DNA of 64,000 nt from Sulfurifustis variabilis. GTDB taxonomy: Bacteria > Pseudomonadota > Gammaproteobacteria > Acidiferrobacterales > Sulfurifustaceae. The notes below the pieces were generated by a model, which ran no database searches, was not told the origin of the DNA, and worked only from the letters and a program-made list of their open reading frames with translations. Both the position numbers and the translations under genes were made by a program. The stretch covers positions 1,054,001-1,118,000 of the forward strand of contig NZ_AP014936.1 in assembly GCF_002355415.1 (NCBI RefSeq), in the 5' to 3' direction. How positions within the stretch are numbered: position 1 is the stretch's first letter; every line of letters begins with the position of its first letter. Shown here one piece after another: positions 21,365 through 29,286 of the stretch.

Positions 21365-21874
21365 ATGCGCTTGCGTCTTTCGGTGCTCGTCCTCTGGGCC
21401 GCGCTCGTCGCGGCGCCCGCGTTCGCGACGCCGCCCGACGTACCTCTCTCGGACTTCGATGGCCGCGTGCACAACGTCGGCACGCACCTCGGCAAGGGCC
21501 AATGGGTGCTCGTCGTGGCGTGGGCGCACGACTGCCACGTGTGCGAGGCGGAGATGGGCGAGATGGCCCGGTTTCACCGGGATTACGCGAAGAAGGACGC
21601 GCGCGTGATCGGGATTTCGATCGACGGCTTCGAGCTGCGCGACCGGGCGCGCGCCTTCGTGGAGCGACATCGGCTGCCGTTCCCCAATTTTCTCGTCGAG
21701 CCGGATCAGGAGATCATGATGCGCTTCGGCGGCGGGCCGTTCTACGGAACCCCGACGCACTATCTGTACGACCCCGCGGGGACGCTGGTCGCCATGAGCA
21801 CCGGCAGCATCACCGCGCAGGAGATCCGCGGCTACATCGACCGGAAGAAGGCGGGCGCCGGCGCGGCGCGCTAG
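21365..21874 (+). CDS. Periplasmic TlpA/peroxiredoxin-like thioredoxin-fold protein
   Basis: A 169-residue protein with a cleavable signal peptide (core LSVLVLWAALVAAPAFA) and a thioredoxin fold. The redox motif is CHVC at residues 57-60 (AHDCHVCEAEM), unusual compared with CGPC or CxxC of TlpA and CcmG. Later elements GISIDGF and the cis-proline region FYGTPTHYLYD are as expected. It probably reduces or oxidises thiols in the periplasm. It follows the DUF2459 gene. Its last four bases overlap the 3' end of senA, transcribed the other way, so the genes are tail to tail. Confidence 0.83.
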   Translation: MRLRLSVLVLWAALVAAPAFATPPDVPLSDFDGRVHNVGTHLGKGQWVLVVAWAHDCHVCEAEMGEMARFHRDYAKKDARVIGISIDGFELRDRARAFVERHRLPFPNFLVEPDQEIMMRFGGGPFYGTPTHYLYDPAGTLVAMSTGSITAQEIRGYIDRKKAGAGAAR

Positions 21875-23160
21875 CGCGCGCAGGTGCGAAAGCCGGCGTA
21901 GACGTCGTTGCGCTCGGGCGTGTAGAAGTTGCGCCAGGTGTTCCGGACGAGGCGCGCGGGCGTGACCCAGGAGCCGCCGCGCAGGACCTTCCGCGTGCCG
22001 AACCAGGGTTTCGAGTAATCCTCGTAGGGATCGGGCACGAAGCCGGGATAGGGCAGGAACGTGCTCGCGGTCCATTCCCACACGTTCCCGAGCATCTGAC
22101 GACAGCCACCCGCGCTGTCGCCGGCGGGGAGCGCGGCGACATCGACGTAGCCGCCGGAGGCGGCCCCGAGATTGGCCCGCGCGGCCTCCGGCGCTTCCTC
22201 GCCCCACGGGTAGCGGCGCTTTCCGCGCACGGGCTCGCCGTGCGGGCTTTCCACGGAGGCCGCGTACTCCCACTCCGCCTCGGTCGGCAGCCGCCGCCCG
22301 GCATAGCGGCAGTACGCGCCAGCCTCGTGCCAGCTCACGTGCACGACCGGCCGGTCCGGCGCGAGCGGTCGCCACCGGTCGAACCAGCGTGATTCCCAGC
22401 CCCCGTCGCCGCGTCGCCAGTGGACGGGCGCGGACAGGCCGGCCTGCGCTCGCCAGGCCCACCCGATGTCGTCCCAGAGCTCGCGGCGCCGGTATCCGCC
22501 GTCCTCGACGAAGCGCGCGTACTCGGCGTTCGTGACCGGCGCCCGTGCGATCCGAAAGGGCGCGATCGCCACCTCGTGCGCCCATTTCTCGTTGTCGAAG
22601 ACGAATACCCCATCCGCCTCGGCGCCGAGCGGGAAACGGCCACCGGGCAGCTCGATGTCGCCCGCCAGCGCGCCCGAGGGCGCGGGTTCGCGGGTCGTGC
22701 GGGCGAAGGCGGGGGCAGGGTAACCGAGCGTCTGGCGCATGTAAGCGAACGCCTCGGTGTGCATGTCCTCGTGGAAAATCGTAAGCTCGTAAAAATAGGC
22801 GCTCTGCTCGTCCACTCCCCGCGCGTGCAGCCGTTCGATCAGGGCCTCCTGTACGCGCCGGAGGTAGCCGAGCGTGTCGTCCAGGGACGGCAGCGGCAGG
22901 TCCCAACGGGTATCGTGCGGCACGGCCGAGGAGTCGTAGAGCCGATCGGCGTCCGGGAGGATCGGCGGGCGGTGGTCCAGGTGGCGGAGTATCCAGTGCT
23001 CGTGAAACCAGGCGAGGTGACCGATTTCCCACAGCAGCGGATTGACGATGGGAAGCCGCGGGCCCATGAGCTGCGCGCCGTCGAGCCCTTCGACGAGGGC
23101 GAGCGTGCGCGCGCGGGCGTCCTCGAGGTCGGCGATCAGTGTTGAGACGGTGACGCTCAT
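21871..23160 (-). CDS. senA: Selenoneine synthase SenA (EgtB homologue)
   Basis: A 429-residue non-heme iron enzyme that joins a selenosugar to hercynine, forming the C-Se bond that leads to selenoneine. The N-terminal DinB-like domain carries the three-histidine iron site: His48 (GHLAWFHEH), His130 and His134 (FHEDMHTEAFAY). From about residue 168 the formylglycine-generating-enzyme-like domain follows, with PVTNAEYARFVEDGGY, LPTEAEWEYAA, MLGNVWEWTAS and VLRGGSWVT. The fold alone fits ergothioneine synthase EgtB; the call as SenA rests on the adjoining senB and senC. Its ATG lies only 18 bp from the senB start on the other strand. Confidence 0.88.
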   Translation of the reverse strand: MSVTVSTLIADLEDARARTLALVEGLDGAQLMGPRLPIVNPLLWEIGHLAWFHEHWILRHLDHRPPILPDADRLYDSSAVPHDTRWDLPLPSLDDTLGYLRRVQEALIERLHARGVDEQSAYFYELTIFHEDMHTEAFAYMRQTLGYPAPAFARTTREPAPSGALAGDIELPGGRFPLGAEADGVFVFDNEKWAHEVAIAPFRIARAPVTNAEYARFVEDGGYRRRELWDDIGWAWRAQAGLSAPVHWRRGDGGWESRWFDRWRPLAPDRPVVHVSWHEAGAYCRYAGRRLPTEAEWEYAASVESPHGEPVRGKRRYPWGEEAPEAARANLGAASGGYVDVAALPAGDSAGGCRQMLGNVWEWTASTFLPYPGFVPDPYEDYSKPWFGTRKVLRGGSWVTPARLVRNTWRNFYTPERNDVYAGFRTCAR

Positions 23161-23178
23161 CCGGTTCGCATTCCCTCC

Positions 23179-24204
23179 GTGCGCATCGTTCTGATCACCC
23201 CGGCGAAGCGGGGCTCGAAGGCCGGCAATCGCGCGACCGCGGTGCGTTGGGCTCGCCACCTGCGCGCGCTGGGCCACCGCATCGACGTCGCGGTCGATTA
23301 CGACGGCCGGCCCGCCGATCTCATGGTCGCGCTGCACGCCTGGCGCAGCGCCGCCGCCGTAGAGCGCTTCCGCGAGCGCTATCCCGGAAGGCCTCTCATT
23401 CTAGCACTGACCGGGACCGACCTTTACCGCTTCCTCGCGACCGATCCCGAGGTCACCGTGCGGTCGATGGCGCTCGCGGACCGCCTCGTCGTGCTGCACG
23501 ACCTCGCGCACGAGGCGCTCGATCCCTCTCTGCGTCACAAGGTGCGCGTCATCCACCAGTCGGCGCTGCCGCTCGCTCGGCACCGCCGGCCGCCGACGCG
23601 GTACTTCGACGTCTGCGTCATCGGGCACCTGCGCGAGGAGAAGGACCCTTTTCGCGCCGCGTACGCCGCGCGCGGCCTGCCCGCCGGGTCGCGCATCCGG
23701 ATCGTTCATCTCGGCAAGGGGCACGGGCCCGAGTGGGAAGACGAGGCGCGCGACGAGATGCGGCGCAATCCTCGCTACCTCTGGCGCGGCGAGGTGCCGT
23801 TCGCGCGGGTGCGCGAGACCATGGCGCGCAGCCGGCTGATGGTGATCTCGTCGCGCATGGAGGGGGGCGCGAATGTCGTTTCCGAGGCGTGCGTGGCGCG
23901 GCTGCCCGTGATCGCCTCGGACATCCCGGGCAACGTCGGCCTGCTCGGGCCCGCGTATCCCGGCTACTACCCGCTCGAAGACTCCGCGGCGCTCGCCACC
24001 CTGCTGCTTCGCGCCGAACGCGACCCTGCGTTCTACCGCGCGTTGAAGCAGGCATGCACCGCACGCGCCCCGCTCTTCACGCCGGCTCGCGAGCGCCGTG
24101 CCTGGAAGTCGCTCCTCGCTGAAGTGACGGCGAGAGAATCAGAGGATCTTGAACCGCCAGGACGCCAAGGACGCCAAGGGGTGACTGAAATACCCGACCC
24201 ATAG
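23179..24204 (+). CDS. senB: Selenosugar synthase SenB (glycosyltransferase-like)
   Basis: A 341-residue GT-B-fold protein. In the sen pathway SenB uses selenophosphate and a UDP-sugar to make a selenosugar, the selenium donor for SenA. The sequence shows a glycosyltransferase-4-like start (RIVLITPAKRGSKAGNRATA), a central RYFDVCVIGHLREEKDP linker into the nucleotide-binding domain, and VISSRMEGGANVVSEA, the donor-sugar motif region. The start is GTG at 23179, since no ATG is available before residue 50. The last 20 or so codons run into an intergenic repeat (see 24149-24350), so the C-terminal tail EPPGRQGRQG is unlikely to be functional. Confidence 0.88.
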   Translation: MRIVLITPAKRGSKAGNRATAVRWARHLRALGHRIDVAVDYDGRPADLMVALHAWRSAAAVERFRERYPGRPLILALTGTDLYRFLATDPEVTVRSMALADRLVVLHDLAHEALDPSLRHKVRVIHQSALPLARHRRPPTRYFDVCVIGHLREEKDPFRAAYAARGLPAGSRIRIVHLGKGHGPEWEDEARDEMRRNPRYLWRGEVPFARVRETMARSRLMVISSRMEGGANVVSEACVARLPVIASDIPGNVGLLGPAYPGYYPLEDSAALATLLLRAERDPAFYRALKQACTARAPLFTPARERRAWKSLLAEVTARESEDLEPPGRQGRQGVTEIPDP

Positions 24205-24350
24205 GGAATCCCGACGATGCCGGCGTGTCATCGCGAACGCCGCGAAGCGATCCACGTATTCCGAGATGGCGCCGTCGCGTCGCTCCTCGCAATGACGCGT
24301 CGGGCGGACGTCTCTCGCCTTCGCGTTCCTGGTGTCCTGGGCGGTTCAGA
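24149..24350. repeat. Composite inverted repeat between senB and senC
   Basis: The outer arms match in inverted orientation: TTGAACCGCCAGGACGCC at 24149-24166, with a second AAGGACGCC unit after it, and GGTGTCCTGGGCGGTTCAG at 24331-24349. Nested inside is a second dyad, TGTCATCGCGAACGCCGCGA at 24226-24245 against GTCGCTCCTCGCAATGACG at 24280-24298. The inner unit recurs at 43187-43253. The left outer arm encodes the SenB C terminus, and the right arm contains the senC stop. It probably forms a transcript hairpin between the convergent genes. Confidence 0.75.
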
Positions 24351-26571
24351 ACAACAGCGTGATCGGTTCCGGTGAGTCGCTTGCGGGTCGGACGGTGCCG
24401 ATAACGGCCGCGTCGGCGTAGCCGAGAGCGCGCAGCGCCTCGACGCAGTCATCGGCACGATCGGCAGGCACCGAGGCGAGCAGGCCGCCCGAGGTCTGGG
24501 GATCGAAGAGCAGGGGATAGAGCGGGTGGCGCGCGGCCGCCTCCAGGTTACGTATCGCGCGGCGCAGGCGCACGTTCTCGGGAGCGAGCGTGCTCGCGAT
24601 GCCCGCGGCCAGGGTCTCCGGCGCGCCGGAGAGCGACGGCAGCGCGCCGAGCGCGATCTCCGCATCCATCGCGGACGCCCTGGTCATCTCGAGCAGGTGG
24701 CCGAGGAGACCGAAGCCGGTCACGTCCGTACAGGCGCTCGCGCCGTGCTCGCGCACGCACCCCGCCGCCCGGCGGTTCGACTGCAACATCATCGCGATCG
24801 CGGCGTCCACCCAGCGACCCTTCGCCTTTCCGCGCATGTCGGCGGCGAAGAGCGTCCCGGTGCCGAGCGGTTTGGTGAGTATGAGCCGCTCCCCCGCACG
24901 CATCCCCGACTTGCGCATGAGCCGATCCGGTTCCGCGATGCCGTTGACCGCGAGCCCGAAGGCGAGCTCGGCGCCTTCGGTGGTGTGGCCGCCGACGAGC
25001 GCGGCACCGCCTTCGTCGAGCGCGGTGAGGGCGCCGGCGAGGAGCTCGTAGAGCTGCTGCTCCATCTTCTCTTCCGGCGCGAGCGGCAGCGTCGCGATCG
25101 CGAGCGCCGACTGCGGACGGGCGCCCATGGCATAGATGTCGCTCAAACTGTGGTTCGCCGCGATCGCGCCGAAGGTGTAGGCGTCGTCGATCAAGGCCCG
25201 GAAGAAATCCACGGTGTGCACCATGACCGCGCCTTGCGGAACGGCGACGACCGCGGCGTCGTCGGGCGCGTCGAGGCCGATGAGAATGTCCTCACGTGCC
25301 CGGCCCGGCAGCCGCGCGAGCACGCGCGTCAGGACCGCGCTGCCCACCTTGGAGCCGCAGCCGCCGCAGCGCATGGCCAGCGCCGAAATGGCGGGTGCCG
25401 CTTCCGTTTGCGGCGCGGCGGACTCCGTCATCTTCGCGGGGAGCTCCTGGTATCCCCGCATCCAGCGTCGGTCGATCCAGTCCTTCCAGCGCCAGACCCA
25501 CTCGCCTTCGAAGGACCATCTGCCGCGCGACGCCACCGCGCAGCGGTTGCCGGTACTGATCAAGGCGAGGAACCGCTTCTGGGGCGTGAAGCGGCGCGGA
25601 CGGCGTCCCTCGAGCGCGCGCCGCAGGTTCTCGGCGAGCGGCGGACCGGAACGGACCGCGATCACGCCGGATTTTTCGCGCGGATGGTTCCGGATCGTGG
25701 CCACGTCGCCGGCCGCGTAGACGCCGGGGTGGGAGGTCGATCGCAGGCAGTCGTCGACTTCGATGAAGCCCCGCTTCGTGAGGGCGAGCCCCGTCTGTGC
25801 GAGCCACGCGGGGGCGGATGCCTGCGTGACCCAGACCACCGCATCGCAAGGAAGCATTTCGCCGTTCTCCGCCCGCAACCCGCCGTCCTCGACCGCCACC
25901 ACGCGCCGGTTCGTATGCACGGCGATGCCGCGCGTCTTCAGGATGCGCTGGAACCGGCGCCGCACGGCCGGATTGTGCGTCGGCAGGATCTCGGCCGTGT
26001 CGGTGACGAGCAGAAAGCTGGCGCCGCCGCCTTGCCGCCGCAGGCGGTGCTGGAGCGAGAGCGAAAGTTCTACCCCACCGGCCCCGCCGCCGACCACCGC
26101 GATTCGAAAGCCGGGACTCGCCGCGAGCGCCCGCCCGGCGATACGCGCCCAGCCCTCCAGAAACCGGTCGACCGGCTTGACCGGCAGGACACGCTCGGCG
26201 CCGGGTATACCCACGCGGCTCGGCTGCGATCCGGTGTCGATCGAAAGGAGGTCGTAGGGCACCGGGGGCCGGCTGCGGCAGAGCACCAGGCGGTTGCCGG
26301 GATCGAGCCCGACCATCTCGTCGTGGTAGAGGCGTGCGCCCGCGAACTGCGCGAGGGGGCGCAGATCGATGTGCGCTTCGTCGTAGGTATAGTGTCCGGC
26401 GAGGTAGCCGGGAAGCATGCCGGAGTAGGGCGTCTGCACGTCGCGCGCGATGAGCGTCAGGCGCACGCCTTCCATCGGGCGCATGCCGAACCGCTTGAGC
26501 ACCGCGACGTGGCTGTGGCCGCCGCCCACCAAAACGAGATCCCTGCGGACCGGCCCCTTTGTGCTCTGCAT
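24346..26571 (-). CDS. senC: SenC: FAD oxidoreductase fused to selenophosphate synthetase
   Basis: A 741-residue fusion. Residues 1-385 are a two-dinucleotide-binding-domain FAD oxidoreductase of the NADH-dehydrogenase-like group, with VLVGGGHSHV at 13-22, AVVGGGAGGVEL at 158-169 and GVYAAGDVA at 283-291. Residues about 397-741 are a SelD-type selenophosphate synthetase that makes selenophosphate from selenide and ATP: RCGGCGSK at 401-408 keeps the catalytic Cys405 and Lys408, then GLDAPDDAAVV, GGHTTEGAE and TDVTGFGLLGH. No selenocysteine codon is seen at the active site. The flavin half may reduce selenium to selenide or sense redox state; that is inferred. It converges on senB and lies just downstream of a small conserved-looking gene. 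Confidence 0.9.
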   Translation of the reverse strand: MQSTKGPVRRDLVLVGGGHSHVAVLKRFGMRPMEGVRLTLIARDVQTPYSGMLPGYLAGHYTYDEAHIDLRPLAQFAGARLYHDEMVGLDPGNRLVLCRSRPPVPYDLLSIDTGSQPSRVGIPGAERVLPVKPVDRFLEGWARIAGRALAASPGFRIAVVGGGAGGVELSLSLQHRLRRQGGGASFLLVTDTAEILPTHNPAVRRRFQRILKTRGIAVHTNRRVVAVEDGGLRAENGEMLPCDAVVWVTQASAPAWLAQTGLALTKRGFIEVDDCLRSTSHPGVYAAGDVATIRNHPREKSGVIAVRSGPPLAENLRRALEGRRPRRFTPQKRFLALISTGNRCAVASRGRWSFEGEWVWRWKDWIDRRWMRGYQELPAKMTESAAPQTEAAPAISALAMRCGGCGSKVGSAVLTRVLARLPGRAREDILIGLDAPDDAAVVAVPQGAVMVHTVDFFRALIDDAYTFGAIAANHSLSDIYAMGARPQSALAIATLPLAPEEKMEQQLYELLAGALTALDEGGAALVGGHTTEGAELAFGLAVNGIAEPDRLMRKSGMRAGERLILTKPLGTGTLFAADMRGKAKGRWVDAAIAMMLQSNRRAAGCVREHGASACTDVTGFGLLGHLLEMTRASAMDAEIALGALPSLSGAPETLAAGIASTLAPENVRLRRAIRNLEAAARHPLYPLLFDPQTSGGLLASVPADRADDCVEALRALGYADAAVIGTVRPASDSPEPITLLF

Positions 26572-26635
26572 GCTCGCGCCCCGTTGCGCGCGTTATCGTC
26601 CCACAGGCACTGCGCAGCGACAACCGCGCATCGCC

Positions 26636-26866
26636 TCACCTCCGGTAGAAGGCCAGCTCCCATCGATCCGCCGCCGCGTCGTGGCGCACGACGTAGCTCG
26701 CGCCGTCGTCGCCGCGCACCTTGAAGTAGCGATGGTCGGGGGCGATCCAGCGGTCGAGGATTTCCTCGACGGCGATGCGCCGTTGCCCGATCGAGAACGC
26801 GCGCGGCTCCTGCTCGCCGCGGTAGCCGGCATAGCACTCGACGCTCACTTCGAGCGGGGTCTTCAC
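26636..26866 (-). CDS. Small hypothetical protein upstream of senC
   Basis: A 76-residue protein beginning at a GTG at 26866 (MKTPLEVSVECYAGY). It has a beta-rich pattern with RIAVEEILDRWI, then HRYFKVRGDDGASYVVRHD and a terminal WELAFYRR, resembling short uncharacterised domains that occur in many bacteria and are annotated as hypothetical. No catalytic motif is obvious. It lies on the same strand as senC, 64 bp upstream, so it may be cotranscribed with it. The start is uncertain because no strong ribosome site was seen. Confidence 0.6.
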   Translation of the reverse strand: MKTPLEVSVECYAGYRGEQEPRAFSIGQRRIAVEEILDRWIAPDHRYFKVRGDDGASYVVRHDAAADRWELAFYRR

Positions 26867-26931
26867 GGGAGCAGGCTGACATCCGGCAAGGAGCGGGGCA
26901 AGATCCGGCCCCGCGGGAGCCCGGGCGCGCC

Positions 26932-27894
26932 TTACGCCGCCGGAATCTCGCACTCCTCGTTCTGACCGAACCAGAACGTGAGATCCTTGGCGAGGAACTC
27001 CTCGACCGGCATGTAGTGCGAGCCGTCGCAGGAGAACGTGAGGCCGACCAGCGCGTTCATTACGTTGAGCGAGCCGGAGCGCAGGTAAATGGTCTCGTCC
27101 GCGAAGCGCAGCGCCTTGAAGGCGGTCAGCACCTGGTCGATCTGCCCGGCTGCGACCTTGGCGTTTTCCGGGTAACCGCGCAGGGGGTAGGCGAGGCAGA
27201 GCTCCGGGTCGACGATCTCCTCGACGCCGTGCAGGCGATAGTTGTACGGGTCGTCCATCAGCCACAGCGAGAACCGGCCGCTCGAGAAATGGATCTTGCT
27301 GTGAAACACGCCGTGATCGCGCATCAGCGTGCCGATCGCCGCAAGCACCTCGTCCATGCGCTCGTCGAGCAGGCTGTGCGCGCGCGTCTGGGTGAAGACC
27401 GTGCCGCGCACGGCGGGGTCGCCGCGGAACTGGCGCCACCCCTGCGCCGGGCGCGCGAGCTCGGCGTTCCGCAGCAGGTCCGTCACGGCGAAATCGGCAG
27501 CGACGAAGCCGAGCAGCTGGTCGCCGCGGCGGACGGCCTGCAGCGCCGTGACGCAGGGCTTGTTGGTATAGACGCTCTGGTACACCGACGACAGCATGGT
27601 GCCTTCGAACGGAAGGCTGTGCTTCAGGTACGGGCGCTGCGAGAGGTCCCGGCCGCGCCACGCGGTGTCCGTCCCGTCGGGCCCGACCATCGAGGAAAGC
27701 TCGATGCCGTGCAGGTCCCAGCAGTACAGCAGGTGGCAGGCCGGTACGGTGTGGATCGCCTCGAGGAGGATGGCGTCCAGCCGGTCGGGATCCGGCCACG
27801 CCTCCGCGCACCGGCGGGCGATCGCGCTGAGCGGCGCCCGTATCGCCTGCGCGAGCGCGGCTTTCTTGGCGAGTATCGCTTGTTGCACCGGCAT
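26932..27894 (-). CDS. PDC sensor domain-like protein
   Basis: A 320-residue soluble protein. Residues about 30-150 match the PDC/Cache sensor fold: LLYCWDLHGIELSSMVG, DLSQRPYLKHSLPFEGTMLS and VTALQAVRRGDQLLGFVAADF, the last two being classic PDC ligand-pocket strands. Unlike most PDC proteins there is no signal peptide, membrane helix or output domain; the C-terminal 170 residues contain a repeated helical and beta pattern not recognised. It may bind a small molecule in the cytoplasm. Neighbours give no clear hint. Confidence 0.65.
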   Translation of the reverse strand: MPVQQAILAKKAALAQAIRAPLSAIARRCAEAWPDPDRLDAILLEAIHTVPACHLLYCWDLHGIELSSMVGPDGTDTAWRGRDLSQRPYLKHSLPFEGTMLSSVYQSVYTNKPCVTALQAVRRGDQLLGFVAADFAVTDLLRNAELARPAQGWRQFRGDPAVRGTVFTQTRAHSLLDERMDEVLAAIGTLMRDHGVFHSKIHFSSGRFSLWLMDDPYNYRLHGVEEIVDPELCLAYPLRGYPENAKVAAGQIDQVLTAFKALRFADETIYLRSGSLNVMNALVGLTFSCDGSHYMPVEEFLAKDLTFWFGQNEECEIPAA

Positions 27895-27973
27895 GGGTCT
27901 CTTCCCTGATGCGCGGACGGATCGCCGCGCATCCAGGTTAGTCTACCGGGTTTTCAGCGAGATGACGCGCCGA

Positions 27974-28642
27974 CTACGCCTCGGCGACGATGGGCTCGAT
28001 GTAGATCTCGACGCGCCGGTTCAGGCGGCGGCCTTCGGGCGTGGCGTTGCTCGCGCGCGGCGCCGCGAGGCCGCGACCCTCGGCCGCGAGGCGCTCGGGA
28101 ATCACGCCCCTGTTGCCGAAGTACTGCTGAACGGACTGCGCGCGCCGCTCGGACAGCTTCTGGTTGTACTGCGCGGTGCCGACGTTGTCGGTGTGTCCGA
28201 CGATCGTGAGGTGCGTCTTGCCGTATCGGTTCACGACCTCGGAGATCTTGTCCATGGTGCTGTAGAAGCCCGGCTTGATTTCGGCCGAGTCGAACTCGAA
28301 GGCGGTCTGGTCGGTCATCGTGACCCGCAGTACGTCGCCCTGCATCTTCTCGATCTGGATCGCCCCGGTCGAGCGCTCCTGGGTGAGGACCTTCTCGAGA
28401 TCCTGCTTCTGCTTGTCCATGTAGTGACCGACCGCCGCGCCCGCGATGCCGCCGCCGACCGCGCCGAGCAGCACGCCCTTCTTGCGATCGTTCTTGGAAG
28501 CGATGCCGCCGAGCACGGCGCCGCTCGCCGCGCCGATGATCGCGCCGCGTTCGGCGTCCGTGAGCGGCCGGCCGGTCGCGCAGGCGGTCAACCCGAAAGC
28601 GGTGGCGGTCGCGAGTAGCAGCAGTGTGCGAGAGAGCTTCAT
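27974..28642 (-). CDS. OmpA family lipoprotein with glycine zipper
   Basis: A 222-residue outer-membrane lipoprotein that anchors to peptidoglycan. The lipobox LTAC ends with Cys21; residues about 33-75 form a glycine-zipper segment (AIIGAASGAVLGGIA, LLGAVGGGIAGAAVG); residues about 105-220 are the OmpA C-terminal domain with FEFDSAEIKPGF, GHTDNVGTAQYNQKLSERRA and NRRVEIYI. The conserved Asp and Arg that bind diaminopimelate are in these motifs. The ATG at 28642 has AAGGAGA eight bases upstream. It is divergent from the antitoxin-like gene. Confidence 0.92.
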   Translation of the reverse strand: MKLSRTLLLLATATAFGLTACATGRPLTDAERGAIIGAASGAVLGGIASKNDRKKGVLLGAVGGGIAGAAVGHYMDKQKQDLEKVLTQERSTGAIQIEKMQGDVLRVTMTDQTAFEFDSAEIKPGFYSTMDKISEVVNRYGKTHLTIVGHTDNVGTAQYNQKLSERRAQSVQQYFGNRGVIPERLAAEGRGLAAPRASNATPEGRRLNRRVEIYIEPIVAEA

Positions 28643-28866
28643 GCCGTCTCCTTGTATTCCCATGTGGCAAGACCGTACGAACAATGCGTGTAGAGGCGAA
28701 ACGGGAAAGATTATAGCGGGGACAACCGGCCGCGCGCGCCCCGGGAATGCCGAACGGCGGAAGCGCCCGGCCGTCGGTCCTCGCGGTTGCCCCGTCGCGA
28801 GGCTAGGCTCTACTATGTGCCCCGTCGTTCCCGTCCATTGATGCTTCGCTCCCGCCCGGAGGCCGC

Positions 28867-29268
28867 GTGCAATCCCTGAATCCCGAAGACCGTCTGCAGC
28901 TGGCCCGCATGATCGTGAACCTGCTGGACGAATGGGGCGTCGAGCCGGCCGGACAGGTCCTGTTGCTCGGCCTGCCCGAGGAGACGAAGCCGCGATCGAT
29001 GGCGCGTTACGGGCGGGATCTCCCGCTCCCGGAGGACGCCGAGGTGATGGAGCGGGTCGAGCACCTGGTCGGCATCGCGGACGCGCTGCGCACGACGTTC
29101 CCGCGCAACGCGCGCATGGGCACGCTCTGGCTGAATCAGAGGAACAACCGCTTCAACGACCGCGTGCCGCTCGACGTGATGCTGGAGGACGGGCTCGCCG
29201 GCGTCATTGCGGTGCGCGCCCACCTCGACTGCGCCTTCGACTGGGACATGAGCGGGTCGAAGGCCTGA
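28867..29268 (+). CDS. Xre/MbcA/ParS-type antitoxin domain protein
   Basis: A 133-residue protein with the DUF2384-type MbcA/ParS/Xre toxin-binding domain in its second half (VEHLVGIADALRTTF, then LNQRNNRFNDRVPLDVMLEDG). In typical systems this domain neutralises a RES-domain toxin. The N-terminal half is helical and could bind DNA. No RES toxin is adjacent on either side; the next gene downstream converges and encodes a Sel1 protein. So it may be a solitary regulator or an orphan antitoxin. The start is the GTG at 28867. Confidence 0.8.
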   Translation: MQSLNPEDRLQLARMIVNLLDEWGVEPAGQVLLLGLPEETKPRSMARYGRDLPLPEDAEVMERVEHLVGIADALRTTFPRNARMGTLWLNQRNNRFNDRVPLDVMLEDGLAGVIAVRAHLDCAFDWDMSGSKA

Positions 29269-29286
29269 TCGGCCCCGTCGGGCGCC

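Noticed and set aside
21871-23160. EgtB, ergothioneine synthase
   Set aside because: The fold fits, but the adjacent senB and selenophosphate synthetase genes and absence of egtD make SenA the better call.
24346-26571. Selenocysteine in the SenC active site
   Set aside because: The active-site position is a Cys codon (Cys405), and the frame has no in-frame TGA before the stop.
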